Source: Paenibacillus physcomitrellae (GTDB lineage Bacteria > Bacillota > Bacilli > Paenibacillales > Paenibacillaceae). Taken from it: a DNA stretch of 64,000 bases. Location of the stretch: positions 1,302,001 through 1,366,000 of the forward strand of contig NZ_CP022584.1 of assembly GCF_002240225.1 (NCBI RefSeq). Reading direction: 5' to 3'. This document shows positions 8,233 through 17,248 of this stretch, one piece after another. The notes under the pieces are model-generated. The model saw only the letters and a program-made list of their open reading frames with translations, had not been told where the DNA came from and ran no database searches. The translations under genes were made by a program, and so were the position numbers. The stretch's first letter is position 1. Every line of letters starts with the position of its first letter.

Positions 8233-8286
8233 ATTAAAAGTGTTGTGTTTTCAAGATGAGAGTCTTGGAATAAGGAGGTGTAATCA

Positions 8287-8475
8287 ATGTCCCGCAAATG
8301 TTATGTAACTGGCAAGAAACCAAGCACCGGTAACCATGTTTCCCATGCAAACAACCGTAACCGCCGTTCTTGGGGCGTAAACGTGCAAAAGGTACGGATC
8401 TTGGTAGACGGTAAACCAAAACGCGTTTATGTCAGCACCCGCGCGCTGAAATCCGGCAAGGTAACACGCGTTTAA
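8287..8475 (+). CDS. rpmB: 50S ribosomal protein L28
   Basis: 62-residue L28 ([20 protein letters not shown]...), with the conserved '[14 protein letters not shown]' and '[13 protein letters not shown]' segments. It has one N-terminal Cys and lacks the full CxxC zinc ribbon. AAGGAGGTG is 9 nt before the ATG. It is the only plus-strand gene within the 3-29 kb block, convergent with spoVM, with its own promoter and terminator. Gene order rpe-spoVM-rpmB matches B. subtilis. Confidence 0.97.
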   Translation: MSRKCYVTGKKPSTGNHVSHANNRNRRSWGVNVQKVRILVDGKPKRVYVSTRALKSGKVTRV

Positions 8476-8493
8476 TCACATACGCATATAAAC

Positions 8494-8526
8494 AAAAAGC
8501 ACCTTTGATTATAGAGGTGCTTTTTT
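8494..8526 (+). terminator. Rho-independent terminator of rpmB (probably bidirectional)
   Basis: AAAAAGCACCT pairs with AGGTGCTTTTTT around a 10-nt loop, 18 nt after the rpmB stop. The A tract on the left gives a T tract on the minus strand, so it could also stop spoVM transcription coming the other way. Confidence 0.88.
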
Positions 8527-8592
8527 CATGTCCTGGTGCGGAAGGCGCAGGGGGTCCGGTTCCCTACGCTCGGTTCCGGCAGCCGGTTTTGT

Positions 8593-8673
8593 TTAATTCT
8601 TTTGAAATGTATTCAAAACAGCCTTCACAAATCCTCCCAAAAACTTCGGCAGCTTAAATGTGTAAAATTTCAT
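8593..8673 (-). CDS. spoVM: Stage V sporulation protein M (26 aa)
   Basis: Tiny amphipathic-helix protein that senses the positive curvature of the forespore surface and anchors SpoIVA for coat assembly. The 26 residues read MKFYTFKLPKFLGGFVKAVL plus NTFQKN, nearly the B. subtilis protein (MKFYTIKLPKFLGG...), including the helix-breaking proline and the GG. GGGGAGG lies 7 nt before the chosen ATG; a second ATG directly upstream (8676) would add one Met. Its place between rpe and rpmB is the conserved one. A strong terminator upstream isolates it from rpe, so it must have its own, presumably sigma-E, promoter in 8677-8744; I could not identify it with confidence. Confidence 0.95.
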   Translation of the reverse strand: MKFYTFKLPKFLGGFVKAVLNTFQKN

Positions 8674-8744
8674 CATTCACCCTCCCCATCATTCTCACCA
8701 TTACCATATGCGGATCTGAGTGCCCGAGTCCCGCTTTCGCGCAC

Positions 8745-8787
8745 AAAAAAAATGGCCACATGAGAAAACGCCTGCTCATGTAACCAT
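8745..8787 (-). terminator. Rho-independent terminator of the rlmN-prpC-prkC-rsgA-rpe unit
   Basis: On the minus strand ATGGTTACATGAG pairs over 13 positions (two G-U) with CTCATGTGGCCAT, followed by eight T. It lies 65 nt after the rpe stop and 70 nt before spoVM. Confidence 0.9.
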
Positions 8788-8851
8788 TTCTATGCGAAGT
8801 GGACTCCGCCTATTCCATTCGATCTTTGACCTTGCTTGTCCTTTTCGTAAA

Positions 8852-9520
8852 TCAGCCCTGGGAAATAGCCACGCTGGAGCGAATCTCACGAATCGCCTCA
8901 GCACGGTCGCTGCGGCCAAATACCGCACTTCCGGCTACCAGCACATCTGCGCCCGCTTCTACTACGATCGGAGCGGTTTCAGACGTAATACCGCCGTCTA
9001 CTTCAATATGCAAGCTGGCAATGCCCCGCTCCTGCTGCAGTCTTCTGATTTCGGCAATTTTACGTACTGTCGTCGGGATGAACGCTTGTCCGCCGAAACC
9101 AGGGTTCACGGTCATCACCAGCACCAGGTCCACGTCTTCAAGCACCTGTTCAATCGCCGATACCGGAGTTCCCGGATTAATCGCTACACCGGCTTTGACT
9201 CCATGCTCCTTGATTAAATGCAGTACACGGTGCAAATGCACGCAGGCCTCTGCGTGAACGGTAATCACATGGGCTCCAGCTTTAGCGAAGGCCGGGATAT
9301 AATTTTCCGGATTCTCGATCATTAAATGAACATCAAGCGGTTTCTTTGCGATTGGAGCAATAGCATCCATGACAATTGGACCAAAAGTCAGGTTCGGCAC
9401 AAAATGGCCGTCCATGACATCCACATGAATCCAATCCGCTCCCGCAGCTTCTACTTCCACAATTTCCGCGCCCAGCTTGTCAAAGCTAGCCGATAAAATA
9501 GAGGGTGCAATTAATACCAT
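8852..9520 (-). CDS. rpe: Ribulose-phosphate 3-epimerase
   Basis: Interconverts ribulose 5-phosphate and xylulose 5-phosphate in the pentose phosphate pathway. 222-residue TIM barrel: '[15 protein letters not shown]' (strand 1), '[17 protein letters not shown]' with catalytic Asp and metal His, 'DVHLMIENP', '[14 protein letters not shown]', and 'IEVDGGI' with the second catalytic Asp. CGGAGG lies 9 nt before the ATG. It follows rsgA by 4 nt, as in Bacillus, and is last in its unit before a strong terminator. Confidence 0.97.
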   Translation of the reverse strand: MVLIAPSILSASFDKLGAEIVEVEAAGADWIHVDVMDGHFVPNLTFGPIVMDAIAPIAKKPLDVHLMIENPENYIPAFAKAGAHVITVHAEACVHLHRVLHLIKEHGVKAGVAINPGTPVSAIEQVLEDVDLVLVMTVNPGFGGQAFIPTTVRKIAEIRRLQQERGIASLHIEVDGGITSETAPIVVEAGADVLVAGSAVFGRSDRAEAIREIRSSVAISQG

Positions 9521-9524
9521 AGTT

Positions 9525-10421
9525 TTAATACCTCCGCTTCTTATCTTTCATTTCCTGGAAAAATTCCACATAATGCTCATACCGGCTGGCAGCAATGCCC
9601 CCGGCTTCTACCGCTTCTCTCACGCGGCAGCCGGGTTCATGCAGGTGACTGCAGCCCCGGAATTTACACTGCTCCGCCAAAGGAGCAAATTCAATAAAAC
9701 AGATCGACAGCTCGTCCACGCCGAGTTCCAGGAAATCCAGCTGGCTGAAGCCCGGCGTATCCGCGACATAAGCGCCGTTTTCGAGCTCGATCAGCTCCAC
9801 ATGCCGGGTCGTATGACGGCCGCGGCCCAGGCGCATGCTAATTTCGCTCGTTTCAAGCGTCAGACCGGGAAGCATCGCATTCAGCAGCGAAGATTTCCCA
9901 ACGCCTGACTGTCCGGCAAAGACGCTGATATGGCCAGCCAGATTTTCTTTAACCCGTTCCATGCCCTCGCCTTTCAGCGAACTGGTGACAAGCACCTTGT
10001 AGCCGACCTGTTCATATAGCTCTACTGCACGGGCAACCTGTTCGTCTTCCTGCGCGTCCATCAAATCGTGTTTGGTCAAACAAATGAGCGCACGGAGACC
10101 CGCATGCTCAATATGTACAAGAAATTTATCGAGCAGCTGCAAATTCAGGTCAGGCTCTTTCACAGAAAAAAGCAGGACGGCAAGACTGGCATTTGCCACG
10201 GGCGGACGGATCAATTCCGTCTCCCGCGGCAAAAGCTCGTCTACTGTGCCTTCCCCGTTTTCGGTTGGCGTATAAATGACACGATCTCCGACAAGGGGAG
10301 TTAATCCTTTTTTCTTAAAAATCCCCCGTCCACGGCATTGGACTATGGTGTCCACTCCCGCCTGGTCAGGTTTTACATAATAGTAGCCGCTTAATGCTTT
10401 AACGATTAAACCTTCAGGCAT
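9525..10421 (-). CDS. rsgA: Ribosome small-subunit-dependent GTPase A
   Basis: Late 30S assembly GTPase that checks the decoding centre. 298 residues with circularly permuted G motifs: an N-terminal OB fold ('[12 protein letters not shown]', '[20 protein letters not shown]'), G4 '[10 protein letters not shown]', then G1 '[16 protein letters not shown]', G3 '[12 protein letters not shown]', and a C-terminal zinc site '[16 protein letters not shown]'. I start at ATG 10421 ([12 protein letters not shown]), the family start, with GCGAGGAA upstream; an ATG six codons earlier lacks a ribosome binding site. It lies 53 bp after prkC, in the conserved prpC-prkC-rsgA order; RsgA is a reported PrkC substrate in B. 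subtilis. Confidence 0.96.
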   Translation of the reverse strand: MPEGLIVKALSGYYYVKPDQAGVDTIVQCRGRGIFKKKGLTPLVGDRVIYTPTENGEGTVDELLPRETELIRPPVANASLAVLLFSVKEPDLNLQLLDKFLVHIEHAGLRALICLTKHDLMDAQEDEQVARAVELYEQVGYKVLVTSSLKGEGMERVKENLAGHISVFAGQSGVGKSSLLNAMLPGLTLETSEISMRLGRGRHTTRHVELIELENGAYVADTPGFSQLDFLELGVDELSICFIEFAPLAEQCKFRGCSHLHEPGCRVREAVEAGGIAASRYEHYVEFFQEMKDKKRRY

Positions 10422-10474
10422 GAGGTTCCTCGCTTTCATCTATCTATCTAGGGTTGTTGTCCGGGTTTGGATGA

Positions 10475-12634
10475 TTACCGTCCGTCTCCGTCCTTGCCTT
10501 TGTCATGACCATGCTTGGTGTCAAAAGAGGAAAGAGAATTGCCGGAATTGTTCGAACCCGTATCATCATTCCCCGAACCATCTTCGTCCGATTCACCAGG
10601 GATGAAGGATTCTCCCGGGTCGCTTGTTTCAGGAGGAGCGGTAACCGGCAGTTCCGGAGTCGGCACCGTCCCCTGTTTCGCGTCAATGTACGATACCCGA
10701 TAAGTATCAAACAGCTGTCCATCCCGGTACACGCTGACCGAAGCATCTTTGTTAGGGGCAAGAACCAGGTCTACAGACAACGTCTGAACCGTGTTGATCG
10801 TTTTGGTGCCCCAATCCTGGTTATCTCCGCGAGCATCGCTGAAGACAATACGGATTTTGCTGTTCTTATCTGCCTGCGCCGGAGCAACAGGAACACCGTA
10901 AGAATAGTTGACCGCTTCCTCCGGATAACCGGTGCTGATCGTCAGGGTCACTTCTTCGCCTGGTTCTGCAGAATCACCTGGCTTGTAAGGCCACTGCTCG
11001 ATGACCAAACCTTTGTCAACCGTAAAGCTTGACTCTTGTTTCGTCACCATCGACAGGCCCAGATCGTCGAGCTTGCTTTTAGCCGTTTTCTCGTCCAGTC
11101 CGGTCAAGTCCGGCATCGCTACCGATTCTTTGCCTTTGCTGACCGTCAAATGAACCGAAGCCACTTCCGGATCAAACTCACTGTTCGGCGCCGGATCCTG
11201 GCTGATGACTTTGCCGGCTTCAACGGTGTCGCTGAAGTCCTCGGTACTGGAGATAGAGTCGCCGTTCACGCCCATATTCACGAGCTGCTGTTTGGCTTCC
11301 TCCAGCGTCATCCCGCTCAGGTCGATCATTTGCTGAAGAGGCTTCTCTATGCTGACCGTCAGATCTATCAGAGCGCCTTCCTTGACATCCGTCCCCTCCG
11401 GCTTGCTTTGCTCATAGACGACGTCAGGATCGTAATCCTTGTTATAAGCCTGCTTGACGCTGCCGACCGCAAGGCCCAGCTCTGTCAGCTTCGTTCTAGC
11501 GTCGTCCTGAGTCATCCCTATCAGATTCGGAACCGTTACATCCGGCACTTCAAACTGGTTCTTGAAATACCACGCCATGCCTCCAAGAATAACAATAATA
11601 GCAAGAACAATACCTGCCCAAATCAACGGTTTCCTTGATTTCTTCTTACTCTCAGGTTCCTTAGACGCCTCATCAGGCACATCGGAATCTTCGTAATCGC
11701 GGTTTCTTCTGCTCTTCGCTGCAGCTGCAGCAGCAGGCTGTGGTTTGATCGCCGGGATGATCAGCGTGTTGTCCTCATCCTCGGGACCAAACGCCAGCTT
11801 CGGCTCCGTTCTGCGCTCCGGGAGCAGACAAGTCTCCAGATCCAGCAGCATTTCCTGGGCTGAATTATAACGTTCGCCAGGATTTTTCCGCATCGATTTA
11901 CAAATAATATTCTCAACGCTTTGCGGGATCATCGGGTTGACCAGCCGGGGCTCCTCAAAGTCCTCCTGCAGGTGCTTAAGCGCTACGCTGATCGGGCTTT
12001 CGCCGTGAAAAGGAAGTTTGCCCGTAAGCATCTGATAGAGCACGATGCCCAGGGAATACAAATCCGATTTCTCCCCCGCAGCAACGCCTTTCGCATGCTC
12101 CGGCGAGAAATAATGCACAGAACCCATAACCGAACCGGTTTGGGTAATGGTCGCTGAAGTGACTGCCCGCGCAATCCCGAAATCGGTCACTTTCACCCGT
12201 CCGTTGCGGCCTATCAAAATATTATGCGGTTTAATGTCCCGGTGAATAATTTGATTCTGATGGGCATGGTCCAGCGCATCGCAGATTTGAGCCGCAATTC
12301 GAATGGCTTCATCTACCTGCAGCGGAGCGCGCTCCTTAATAATTTCATTCAGATTCTGGCCTTCGACGTACTCCATAACGATGTAATGAACTTCGTCCTC
12401 TTCGCCCACATCATAAATACTCACTACATTCGGGTGAGAAAGCGATGCCGCCGACTGTGCTTCCCGGCGGAAGCGGCGGATGAATTCCTCATCGTTAACG
12501 AACTGCTGCCTCAGCACCTTGATCGCGACGTGACGGTTTAGCAGCAGATCCTGAGCCTTATAGACCAGGGCCATTCCACCTCCGCCTATACGCTCAAGAA
12601 TCTGATAGCGGCCGCCAATTTCGTGACCGATCAT
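10475..12634 (-). CDS. prkC: Serine/threonine protein kinase PrkC with PASTA repeats
   Basis: Membrane Hanks kinase that reads muropeptides and controls wall synthesis, stationary phase and spore germination. 719 residues. Kinase domain about 10-270: glycine loop 'IGGGGMALVYKA', catalytic Lys in 'VAIKVL', 'IIHRDIKPHNIL', 'VTDFGIA'. A basic linker follows, then one transmembrane helix (about 336-356, 'PLIWAGIVLAIIVILGGMAW'), then three PASTA domains (starting 'VPNLIGMTQDDAR', 'MIDLSGMTLEEAK', 'MPDLTGLDEKTAK'). A further extracellular beta-rich segment ends in an acidic Ser/Gly-rich tail. The ATG overlaps the prpC stop (ATGA), so the two are translationally coupled. Confidence 0.97.
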   Translation of the reverse strand: MIGHEIGGRYQILERIGGGGMALVYKAQDLLLNRHVAIKVLRQQFVNDEEFIRRFRREAQSAASLSHPNVVSIYDVGEEDEVHYIVMEYVEGQNLNEIIKERAPLQVDEAIRIAAQICDALDHAHQNQIIHRDIKPHNILIGRNGRVKVTDFGIARAVTSATITQTGSVMGSVHYFSPEHAKGVAAGEKSDLYSLGIVLYQMLTGKLPFHGESPISVALKHLQEDFEEPRLVNPMIPQSVENIICKSMRKNPGERYNSAQEMLLDLETCLLPERRTEPKLAFGPEDEDNTLIIPAIKPQPAAAAAAKSRRNRDYEDSDVPDEASKEPESKKKSRKPLIWAGIVLAIIVILGGMAWYFKNQFEVPDVTVPNLIGMTQDDARTKLTELGLAVGSVKQAYNKDYDPDVVYEQSKPEGTDVKEGALIDLTVSIEKPLQQMIDLSGMTLEEAKQQLVNMGVNGDSISSTEDFSDTVEAGKVISQDPAPNSEFDPEVASVHLTVSKGKESVAMPDLTGLDEKTAKSKLDDLGLSMVTKQESSFTVDKGLVIEQWPYKPGDSAEPGEEVTLTISTGYPEEAVNYSYGVPVAPAQADKNSKIRIVFSDARGDNQDWGTKTINTVQTLSVDLVLAPNKDASVSVYRDGQLFDTYRVSYIDAKQGTVPTPELPVTAPPETSDPGESFIPGESDEDGSGNDDTGSNNSGNSLSSFDTKHGHDKGKDGDGR

Positions 12635-13407
12635 AAGCTCAACTCCTTTGTGCCTGACCCAGGTGCTTCGGACTGAAGTTCCAGCAGTACCACAGTAATA
12701 TTGTCTTCTCCGCCCGCATCAAGAGCAAGCGATACCAGACGTTCGGCTCGTTCCTTCAGGGAGACCCCTTGCATCCCCAGCGTCCGGTTAATATCCTGAG
12801 CTGAAACATAGCTGCTGAGGCCGTCGCTGCAAACGAGCAGGATTTCTTCTTCTTCCAAGGTTACAGGGTAAAGATCCACTTCCACTTCCGCATCGGTGCC
12901 CAAAGCCCGCATAATGACATTTCTGCGGGGGTGCACGCTTGCTTCCTCTTTACTGATCTGGTTGTTCTTGACCAGTTCATTCACAAGCGTATGATCTTCG
13001 GTCAGTTGAACGCTTGTCCCGTTCTTGAACTTATACGCCCGGCTGTCCCCGATATGGCCAATAACGCCTCCGGAAGGCCCAAGCAGGACAGCAACAACCG
13101 TTGTGCCCATACTGTGCAGCTCCTCATGCGCGGAGGCCGTCTCATAAATGACCCTATTGGCATGCAAAATGGCCTGTTTAAGCGCCACCCCGCAAGCCTC
13201 GGGATTCAAATGGGGAGAAACTTCATACAGATCCGATGCAATCGTCTCGACAGCCAGACGGCTGGCTGTATCTCCGGCCTGATGGCCGCCCATGCCGTCC
13301 GCTACAATGCCAAGCGTATAACCCTGCTCCAGTTTAACAACGGAGAAAGAATCTTCGTTGACGGATCGGATATGACCGATATTGGTTACACTTACACTAT
13401 TGATCAA
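12631..13407 (-). CDS. prpC: PP2C-type protein phosphatase PrpC (Stp1)
   Basis: Removes phosphates placed by PrkC. 258 residues with the PPM metal motifs: 'RSVNEDSFSV', 'GIVADGMGGHQAGDTAS' (two metal Asp), 'IGHIGDSRAYKF', 'LLVCSDGLSSYV' and 'GGEDNITVVLLE'. The start is TTG 13407, in MINSVSVTNIGHIR, with GAGGTGA upstream; no ATG fits the conserved N-terminus. It lies 6 nt after rlmN and overlaps prkC by 4 nt. Confidence 0.96.
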   Translation of the reverse strand: MINSVSVTNIGHIRSVNEDSFSVVKLEQGYTLGIVADGMGGHQAGDTASRLAVETIASDLYEVSPHLNPEACGVALKQAILHANRVIYETASAHEELHSMGTTVVAVLLGPSGGVIGHIGDSRAYKFKNGTSVQLTEDHTLVNELVKNNQISKEEASVHPRRNVIMRALGTDAEVEVDLYPVTLEEEEILLVCSDGLSSYVSAQDINRTLGMQGVSLKERAERLVSLALDAGGEDNITVVLLELQSEAPGSGTKELSL

Positions 13408-13413
13408 CTGATC

Positions 13414-14460
13414 TCACCTCGCATTAGACTCCATATGCTTAGCCCGTAGCTGTCCGCAGGCGGCGGCAATATCGTGGCCCTGCTCCCTGCGGATGGTCAC
13501 ATTAATGCCTTGATCCGCCAGAGTCCGCTGGAATTTGAAAATATCATTCCGTGAAGTACGCACATATTTACGTTCCGGAACATGGTTAACCGGAATCAGG
13601 TTGACATGACAGAGCATGTCCTTGAGAACGGAAGCCAGCTCTTCGGCATGTTCGGCCTGGTCGTTGACGCCGCCGATTAGCGCATATTCAAACGAAATAC
13701 GGCGGCCGGTCTTCGCCTGATAATAACGCAGAGCTTCCATCACATCATCGAACGGATAACGGCGGTTAACCGGCATCAGCTTCGAGCGCAGAGCATCATT
13801 CGGCGCATGGATGGAAATCGCCAGGTTGATCTGGGTTCCTTCATCCGCAAATTTATAGATGCTCGGCACGATGCCGCTGGTCGATACGGTAATATGGCGC
13901 TGGCCGATGTTGAGTCCCTTCTCATGAATCATCAGACGCAGGAATTTCATCGTGTTGTCATAGTTCTCGAAAGGTTCCCCGGTACCCATGATCACGATGC
14001 TGCTGACGCGTTCACCGCGCTCGTCCAGAATCTGCTGGGCTTTCACAACCTGGGCGACAATTTCACCCGCGGTCAAATCCCGTTTCAAGCCGCCGAGGGT
14101 CGAAGCGCAGAACGTACAGCCGATCCGGCAGCCCACCTGAGTGGTTACGCAGATGCTGTTGCCGTAGTTGTGTTTCATAATAACCGTTTCAATCGCGTGG
14201 TCGTCATGAAGACCAAACAGGAATTTGACGGTGCCGTCTTTGGACTCGAATTTCGTGATTTCCTTCAGTGTAACAAACTGGAACTGATCGTTCAGCTTTT
14301 GGCGCAGAGCTTTGGACAGGTTCGTCATTTCTTCAAAGGAGTTCACCCGTTTCACATAAATCCACTCAAAAATCTGGCTGCCGCGGAACGCCGGCTCGCC
14401 TTGCTCTACGGCCCATGCCTGCAGTTCTTCCAGCGTAAAATCATATATAAAAGGTTTCAT
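13414..14460 (-). CDS. rlmN: 23S rRNA (A2503)-C2 / tRNA (A37)-C2 methyltransferase RlmN
   Basis: Radical-SAM enzyme methylating C2 of A2503 in 23S rRNA and A37 in some tRNAs. 348 residues. The [4Fe-4S] motif is CxxxCxxC in '[11 protein letters not shown]', '[15 protein letters not shown]' is the GGE-like SAM segment, and a C-terminal '[11 protein letters not shown]' gives the second catalytic Cys. I chose ATG 14460 ([13 protein letters not shown]) because CAGGTGTG gives good spacing; GTG 14466 is too close to it. Confidence 0.96.
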   Translation of the reverse strand: MKPFIYDFTLEELQAWAVEQGEPAFRGSQIFEWIYVKRVNSFEEMTNLSKALRQKLNDQFQFVTLKEITKFESKDGTVKFLFGLHDDHAIETVIMKHNYGNSICVTTQVGCRIGCTFCASTLGGLKRDLTAGEIVAQVVKAQQILDERGERVSSIVIMGTGEPFENYDNTMKFLRLMIHEKGLNIGQRHITVSTSGIVPSIYKFADEGTQINLAISIHAPNDALRSKLMPVNRRYPFDDVMEALRYYQAKTGRRISFEYALIGGVNDQAEHAEELASVLKDMLCHVNLIPVNHVPERKYVRTSRNDIFKFQRTLADQGINVTIRREQGHDIAAACGQLRAKHMESNAR

Positions 14461-14556
14461 TTTCACACACCTGTTCTAAATTAATGTATGTTGCCATCTG
14501 GGATGCCATGCTCACTCATTCTTCCCATTTTAGCATAAAACCCGGATAGTCTAAAG

Positions 14557-14590
14557 AGGAAATAACCCGCCAGCACAAAGCGGCGGGTTA
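14557..14590 (-). terminator. Probable terminator between rsmB and rlmN
   Basis: TAACCCGCC/GGCGGGTTA, a perfect 9-bp stem with a 10-nt loop, followed on the minus strand by TTTCCTCTTT. It lies 52 nt past the rsmB stop and would split the def-fmt-rsmB unit from rlmN-prpC-prkC-rsgA-rpe. Confidence 0.7.
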
Positions 14591-14641
14591 AAGAGCAGAT
14601 TTTGAAGCCCCAAAGGGAATGGCGGCTTCATCTATTTTCCC

Positions 14642-16303
14642 TCAGGCTTGTTTAACAAGCCTGGCGATGTAGAAGCCGTCCGAGCCCGCGTCCTGCGGCA
14701 GCACCTGCAGGCCGACGGACTCTCGGTCCGCCGCCGCGGTAAGGCGGCGGAACAATTGCGGCGTCTCATCCGCCGCGAATTCGGGATGGCGGGCGAGGAA
14801 CGCCTCGACCGCCCCGGCATTTTCGGCCCGCTCGATCGTGCACGTGCTGTAAACCAGCACACCGCCCGGCTTCAGCAGGCCGCAGACCGCATCAAGCAGC
14901 CGCTGCTGCAGCTGCGCGATTTCGGCCAAATCCTGCGGGGATTTGGTCCATTTCAAATCCGGCTTCCGCCGGATCACACCAAGCCCCGAACACGGGGCGT
15001 CGAGCAGAATCCGGTCGAAGGAAGCCGGCTCGTATTGCCCGGCCAGCTCCAGGGCGTCGCTGATCCGGATATGGACATTGGGCAGGCCAAGCCGCTCGGC
15101 CTGGTCTTGGATCAGCTTCGCCTTATGCGCGTGCACGTCATTGGCGATGACGGTTCCGCTGCCTTCCATCCGTTCCGCTATGTGACAGGATTTCCCGCCG
15201 GGAGCCGCGCAGCAGTCCAGCACTTTCATACCGGGCCGGGCATCCACCGCCTCGGCGACCAGCATGGAGCTTTCGTCCTGGACGGACAGCAAGCCTTCCC
15301 GGTACCAGGCCGATAGCGCCATGTTTCCGCCGCCCTGCACAATAATGCCGTCCCCCGACAGCGGGGACGCAGCCGCTTCAAACCCTTGAGCAGTCATCTC
15401 CTTGAGCAGGCCCTCCCGGTCCGTCTTCGTCCGGTTGACCCGGACGCTGACAGACGGCGGTTCGTTGTCGGCCCGGCAGATCGCCTCGGCCGTGTCGGCA
15501 CCGTACTGCCGGATCCAGCCCTCGACCATCCACTCGGGATGGGATTCCGCAAGGGCAATCCGCTGCGCTGCAGGCAGATCTTCCGGCAGCTTCAGCGTCT
15601 CTTTCTGGCGGAGCACATTCCGCAGCACGCCGTTCACCATGCCGGAAATGCCCTGATGACCGCGTTTCTTGGCAATGTTGACCGCCTCGTTAACCGCCGC
15701 ATGGGCAGGAATCCGGTCCAAATAATAAAGCTGGTAGAAGCTGAGTCTCAGCAGATTGCGAACCCATGGCTGCAGCTTGCCCAATCCTTTGGACACAAAT
15801 TTACCGAGAAAATAATCGATCGTCGACCGTCTAGAAATCGTGCCGTAAACCAGCTCGGTAGCAAGCCCAACGTCCGGGCCGGACAAACCGGCGCTTTGAA
15901 TGGCTCCGTTCAGCAGCAAGTTACTATAGGCGCCTTCGGTTTCCACTTCCGTCAGCACATAAAGCGCCGTTTCGCGTGCGGTAGACATGCCGCGGCCACC
16001 TGCAATCGATCCTTTCCACTTGGAGCGGGGCCCTCGTCCACCGGCATTGCCGGATGAAGGTCCTTGGACTTTATCCGGTGTTTGCCCCGTAGTTTTGCCT
16101 TTTCCAGATTTGCTTCTGCCAGAAGCTGATCCGCCTGCTTTGCCGGAAGCTTGTCCAGCCGTTTTTGAGACCGGAGCTTGTCCTGCAACTTTTGAGATCG
16201 AAGCTTGGCCTGCCCGCTTGGAAGCCGGAGCTTGTCCTCCGGCCTTTGATGCCGAACTAGCCTTGGATGCGGAACTTCCGCCTTCGTTTCTTCCGCCGCT
16301 CAT
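14642..16303 (-). CDS. rsmB: 16S rRNA (cytosine-967-C5) methyltransferase RsmB with a long N-terminal extension
   Basis: Methylates C967 of 16S rRNA. Residues 106-553 form the usual protein: a NusB-like RNA-binding domain ('RETALYVLTEVETEGAYSN'), then the Rossmann methyltransferase with 'VLDCCAAPGGKSCHIAE' (SAM motif I), 'ILLDAPCSGLGVIRRKPD' (motif IV Cys) and 'LVYSTCTIERAEN' (motif VI Cys). Residues 1-105 are a Ser/Ala/Gly/Lys-rich extension with a 9-residue tandem repeat (AGQAPASKR, AGQASISKV, AGQAPVSKT). The long start at 16303 overlaps the fmt stop (ATGA) with GAGG 7 nt upstream. An internal ATG at 15988, with AGGTGG 7 nt upstream, would give a standard 448-residue enzyme. Both could be used. 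Confidence 0.93.
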   Translation of the reverse strand: MSGGRNEGGSSASKASSASKAGGQAPASKRAGQASISKVAGQAPVSKTAGQASGKAGGSASGRSKSGKGKTTGQTPDKVQGPSSGNAGGRGPRSKWKGSIAGGRGMSTARETALYVLTEVETEGAYSNLLLNGAIQSAGLSGPDVGLATELVYGTISRRSTIDYFLGKFVSKGLGKLQPWVRNLLRLSFYQLYYLDRIPAHAAVNEAVNIAKKRGHQGISGMVNGVLRNVLRQKETLKLPEDLPAAQRIALAESHPEWMVEGWIRQYGADTAEAICRADNEPPSVSVRVNRTKTDREGLLKEMTAQGFEAAASPLSGDGIIVQGGGNMALSAWYREGLLSVQDESSMLVAEAVDARPGMKVLDCCAAPGGKSCHIAERMEGSGTVIANDVHAHKAKLIQDQAERLGLPNVHIRISDALELAGQYEPASFDRILLDAPCSGLGVIRRKPDLKWTKSPQDLAEIAQLQQRLLDAVCGLLKPGGVLVYSTCTIERAENAGAVEAFLARHPEFAADETPQLFRRLTAAADRESVGLQVLPQDAGSDGFYIARLVKQA

Positions 16304-17238
16304 GACAAAACCTCGCCCGTCTTCATTTGGCCGCCTCGCAGAAATTCAGCCGCGGGCATCGCTTTTTTGCCTGCAGGCTGCACGCGCGTAAGCAGCACCG
16401 TACCGCTGCCGGTCTGCACCTCGATGCCTTTGTCAGACAATGCCAGCACCGTGCCCGGAGCCTGGCCCGAACCCCCGCCGCTTTCCTTGGCTACCGAGAG
16501 TTCCCAAACCTTAAACACATCCCCGTTCCAGGTCGTAAATCCACCGGAAAAAGGCAGCAGCCCCCGCACCCGGTTCCGGATGCTTTCGGCATCGGCGCTC
16601 CAGTCGATTTTCTCATCCTCCCGGGTCAGGTTCGGCGCATAGGTCGATTCGGCATCGTTTTGCGGAATACGGTCAGCCCGGCCTTCAATAATCAGCGGAA
16701 GCTGCTCCTTAAGAAGCTCGGCCCCCGCCGTGCTCAGCTTGTCAAAAATCGTGCCCGATGTGTCGATATACTCAATCGGAACGACTACCTTGGCGATCAT
16801 GTCGCCGGTGTCCAATCCTTCAGCCATATACATCAGCGTAACGCCTGTTTCCTTCTCGCCGTTAATAATCGAGCGCTGAATCGGCGCGCCACCGCGGTAT
16901 TTCGGCAGCAGTGAACCATGCACGTTCAGACAGCCGAATTTCGGCAGATCCAGTACAGCTTTCGGTAAAATCTGCCCGTAAGCGGCGGTCACGATCAGAT
17001 CCGGCTTCAGGGCCGCCACTTCAGCAACCGCTTCAGGAGCACGCAGACGAGAAGGCTGAAGCACGGGGATCCCGTGCTTCAAAGCCGCTTCCTTCACGGG
17101 AGTTGGAGTCAGCACTTTCTTCCGTCCCTGCGGACGGTCCGGCTGCGTCACGACACCCACGACGTTATAGCCTTCGGCCAAAAGCATCTCGAGAGACGGA
17201 ACCGCAAACTGCGGAGTCCCCATAAATACTATATTCAT
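16300..17238 (-). CDS. fmt: Methionyl-tRNA formyltransferase
   Basis: Formylates initiator Met-tRNA using 10-formyl-tetrahydrofolate. 312 residues: 'MNIVFMGTPQFAVPSLEML' start, 'LNVHGSLLPKYRGGAPIQRS' (catalytic N-x-H and the SLLP folate loop), 'DTGDMIAKV', and a C-terminal OB domain ending 'AKEFLRGGQ'-like (here 'AAEFLRGGQM'). The start is ATG 17238 with GAGG 8 nt upstream; the frame is open back to 17349 only by overlapping def. It lies 10 bp after def and overlaps rsmB by 4 nt: def-fmt-rsmB, the usual unit. Confidence 0.97.
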   Translation of the reverse strand: MNIVFMGTPQFAVPSLEMLLAEGYNVVGVVTQPDRPQGRKKVLTPTPVKEAALKHGIPVLQPSRLRAPEAVAEVAALKPDLIVTAAYGQILPKAVLDLPKFGCLNVHGSLLPKYRGGAPIQRSIINGEKETGVTLMYMAEGLDTGDMIAKVVVPIEYIDTSGTIFDKLSTAGAELLKEQLPLIIEGRADRIPQNDAESTYAPNLTREDEKIDWSADAESIRNRVRGLLPFSGGFTTWNGDVFKVWELSVAKESGGGSGQAPGTVLALSDKGIEVQTGSGTVLLTRVQPAGKKAMPAAEFLRGGQMKTGEVLS

Positions 17239-17248
17239 GCCATCAGCC

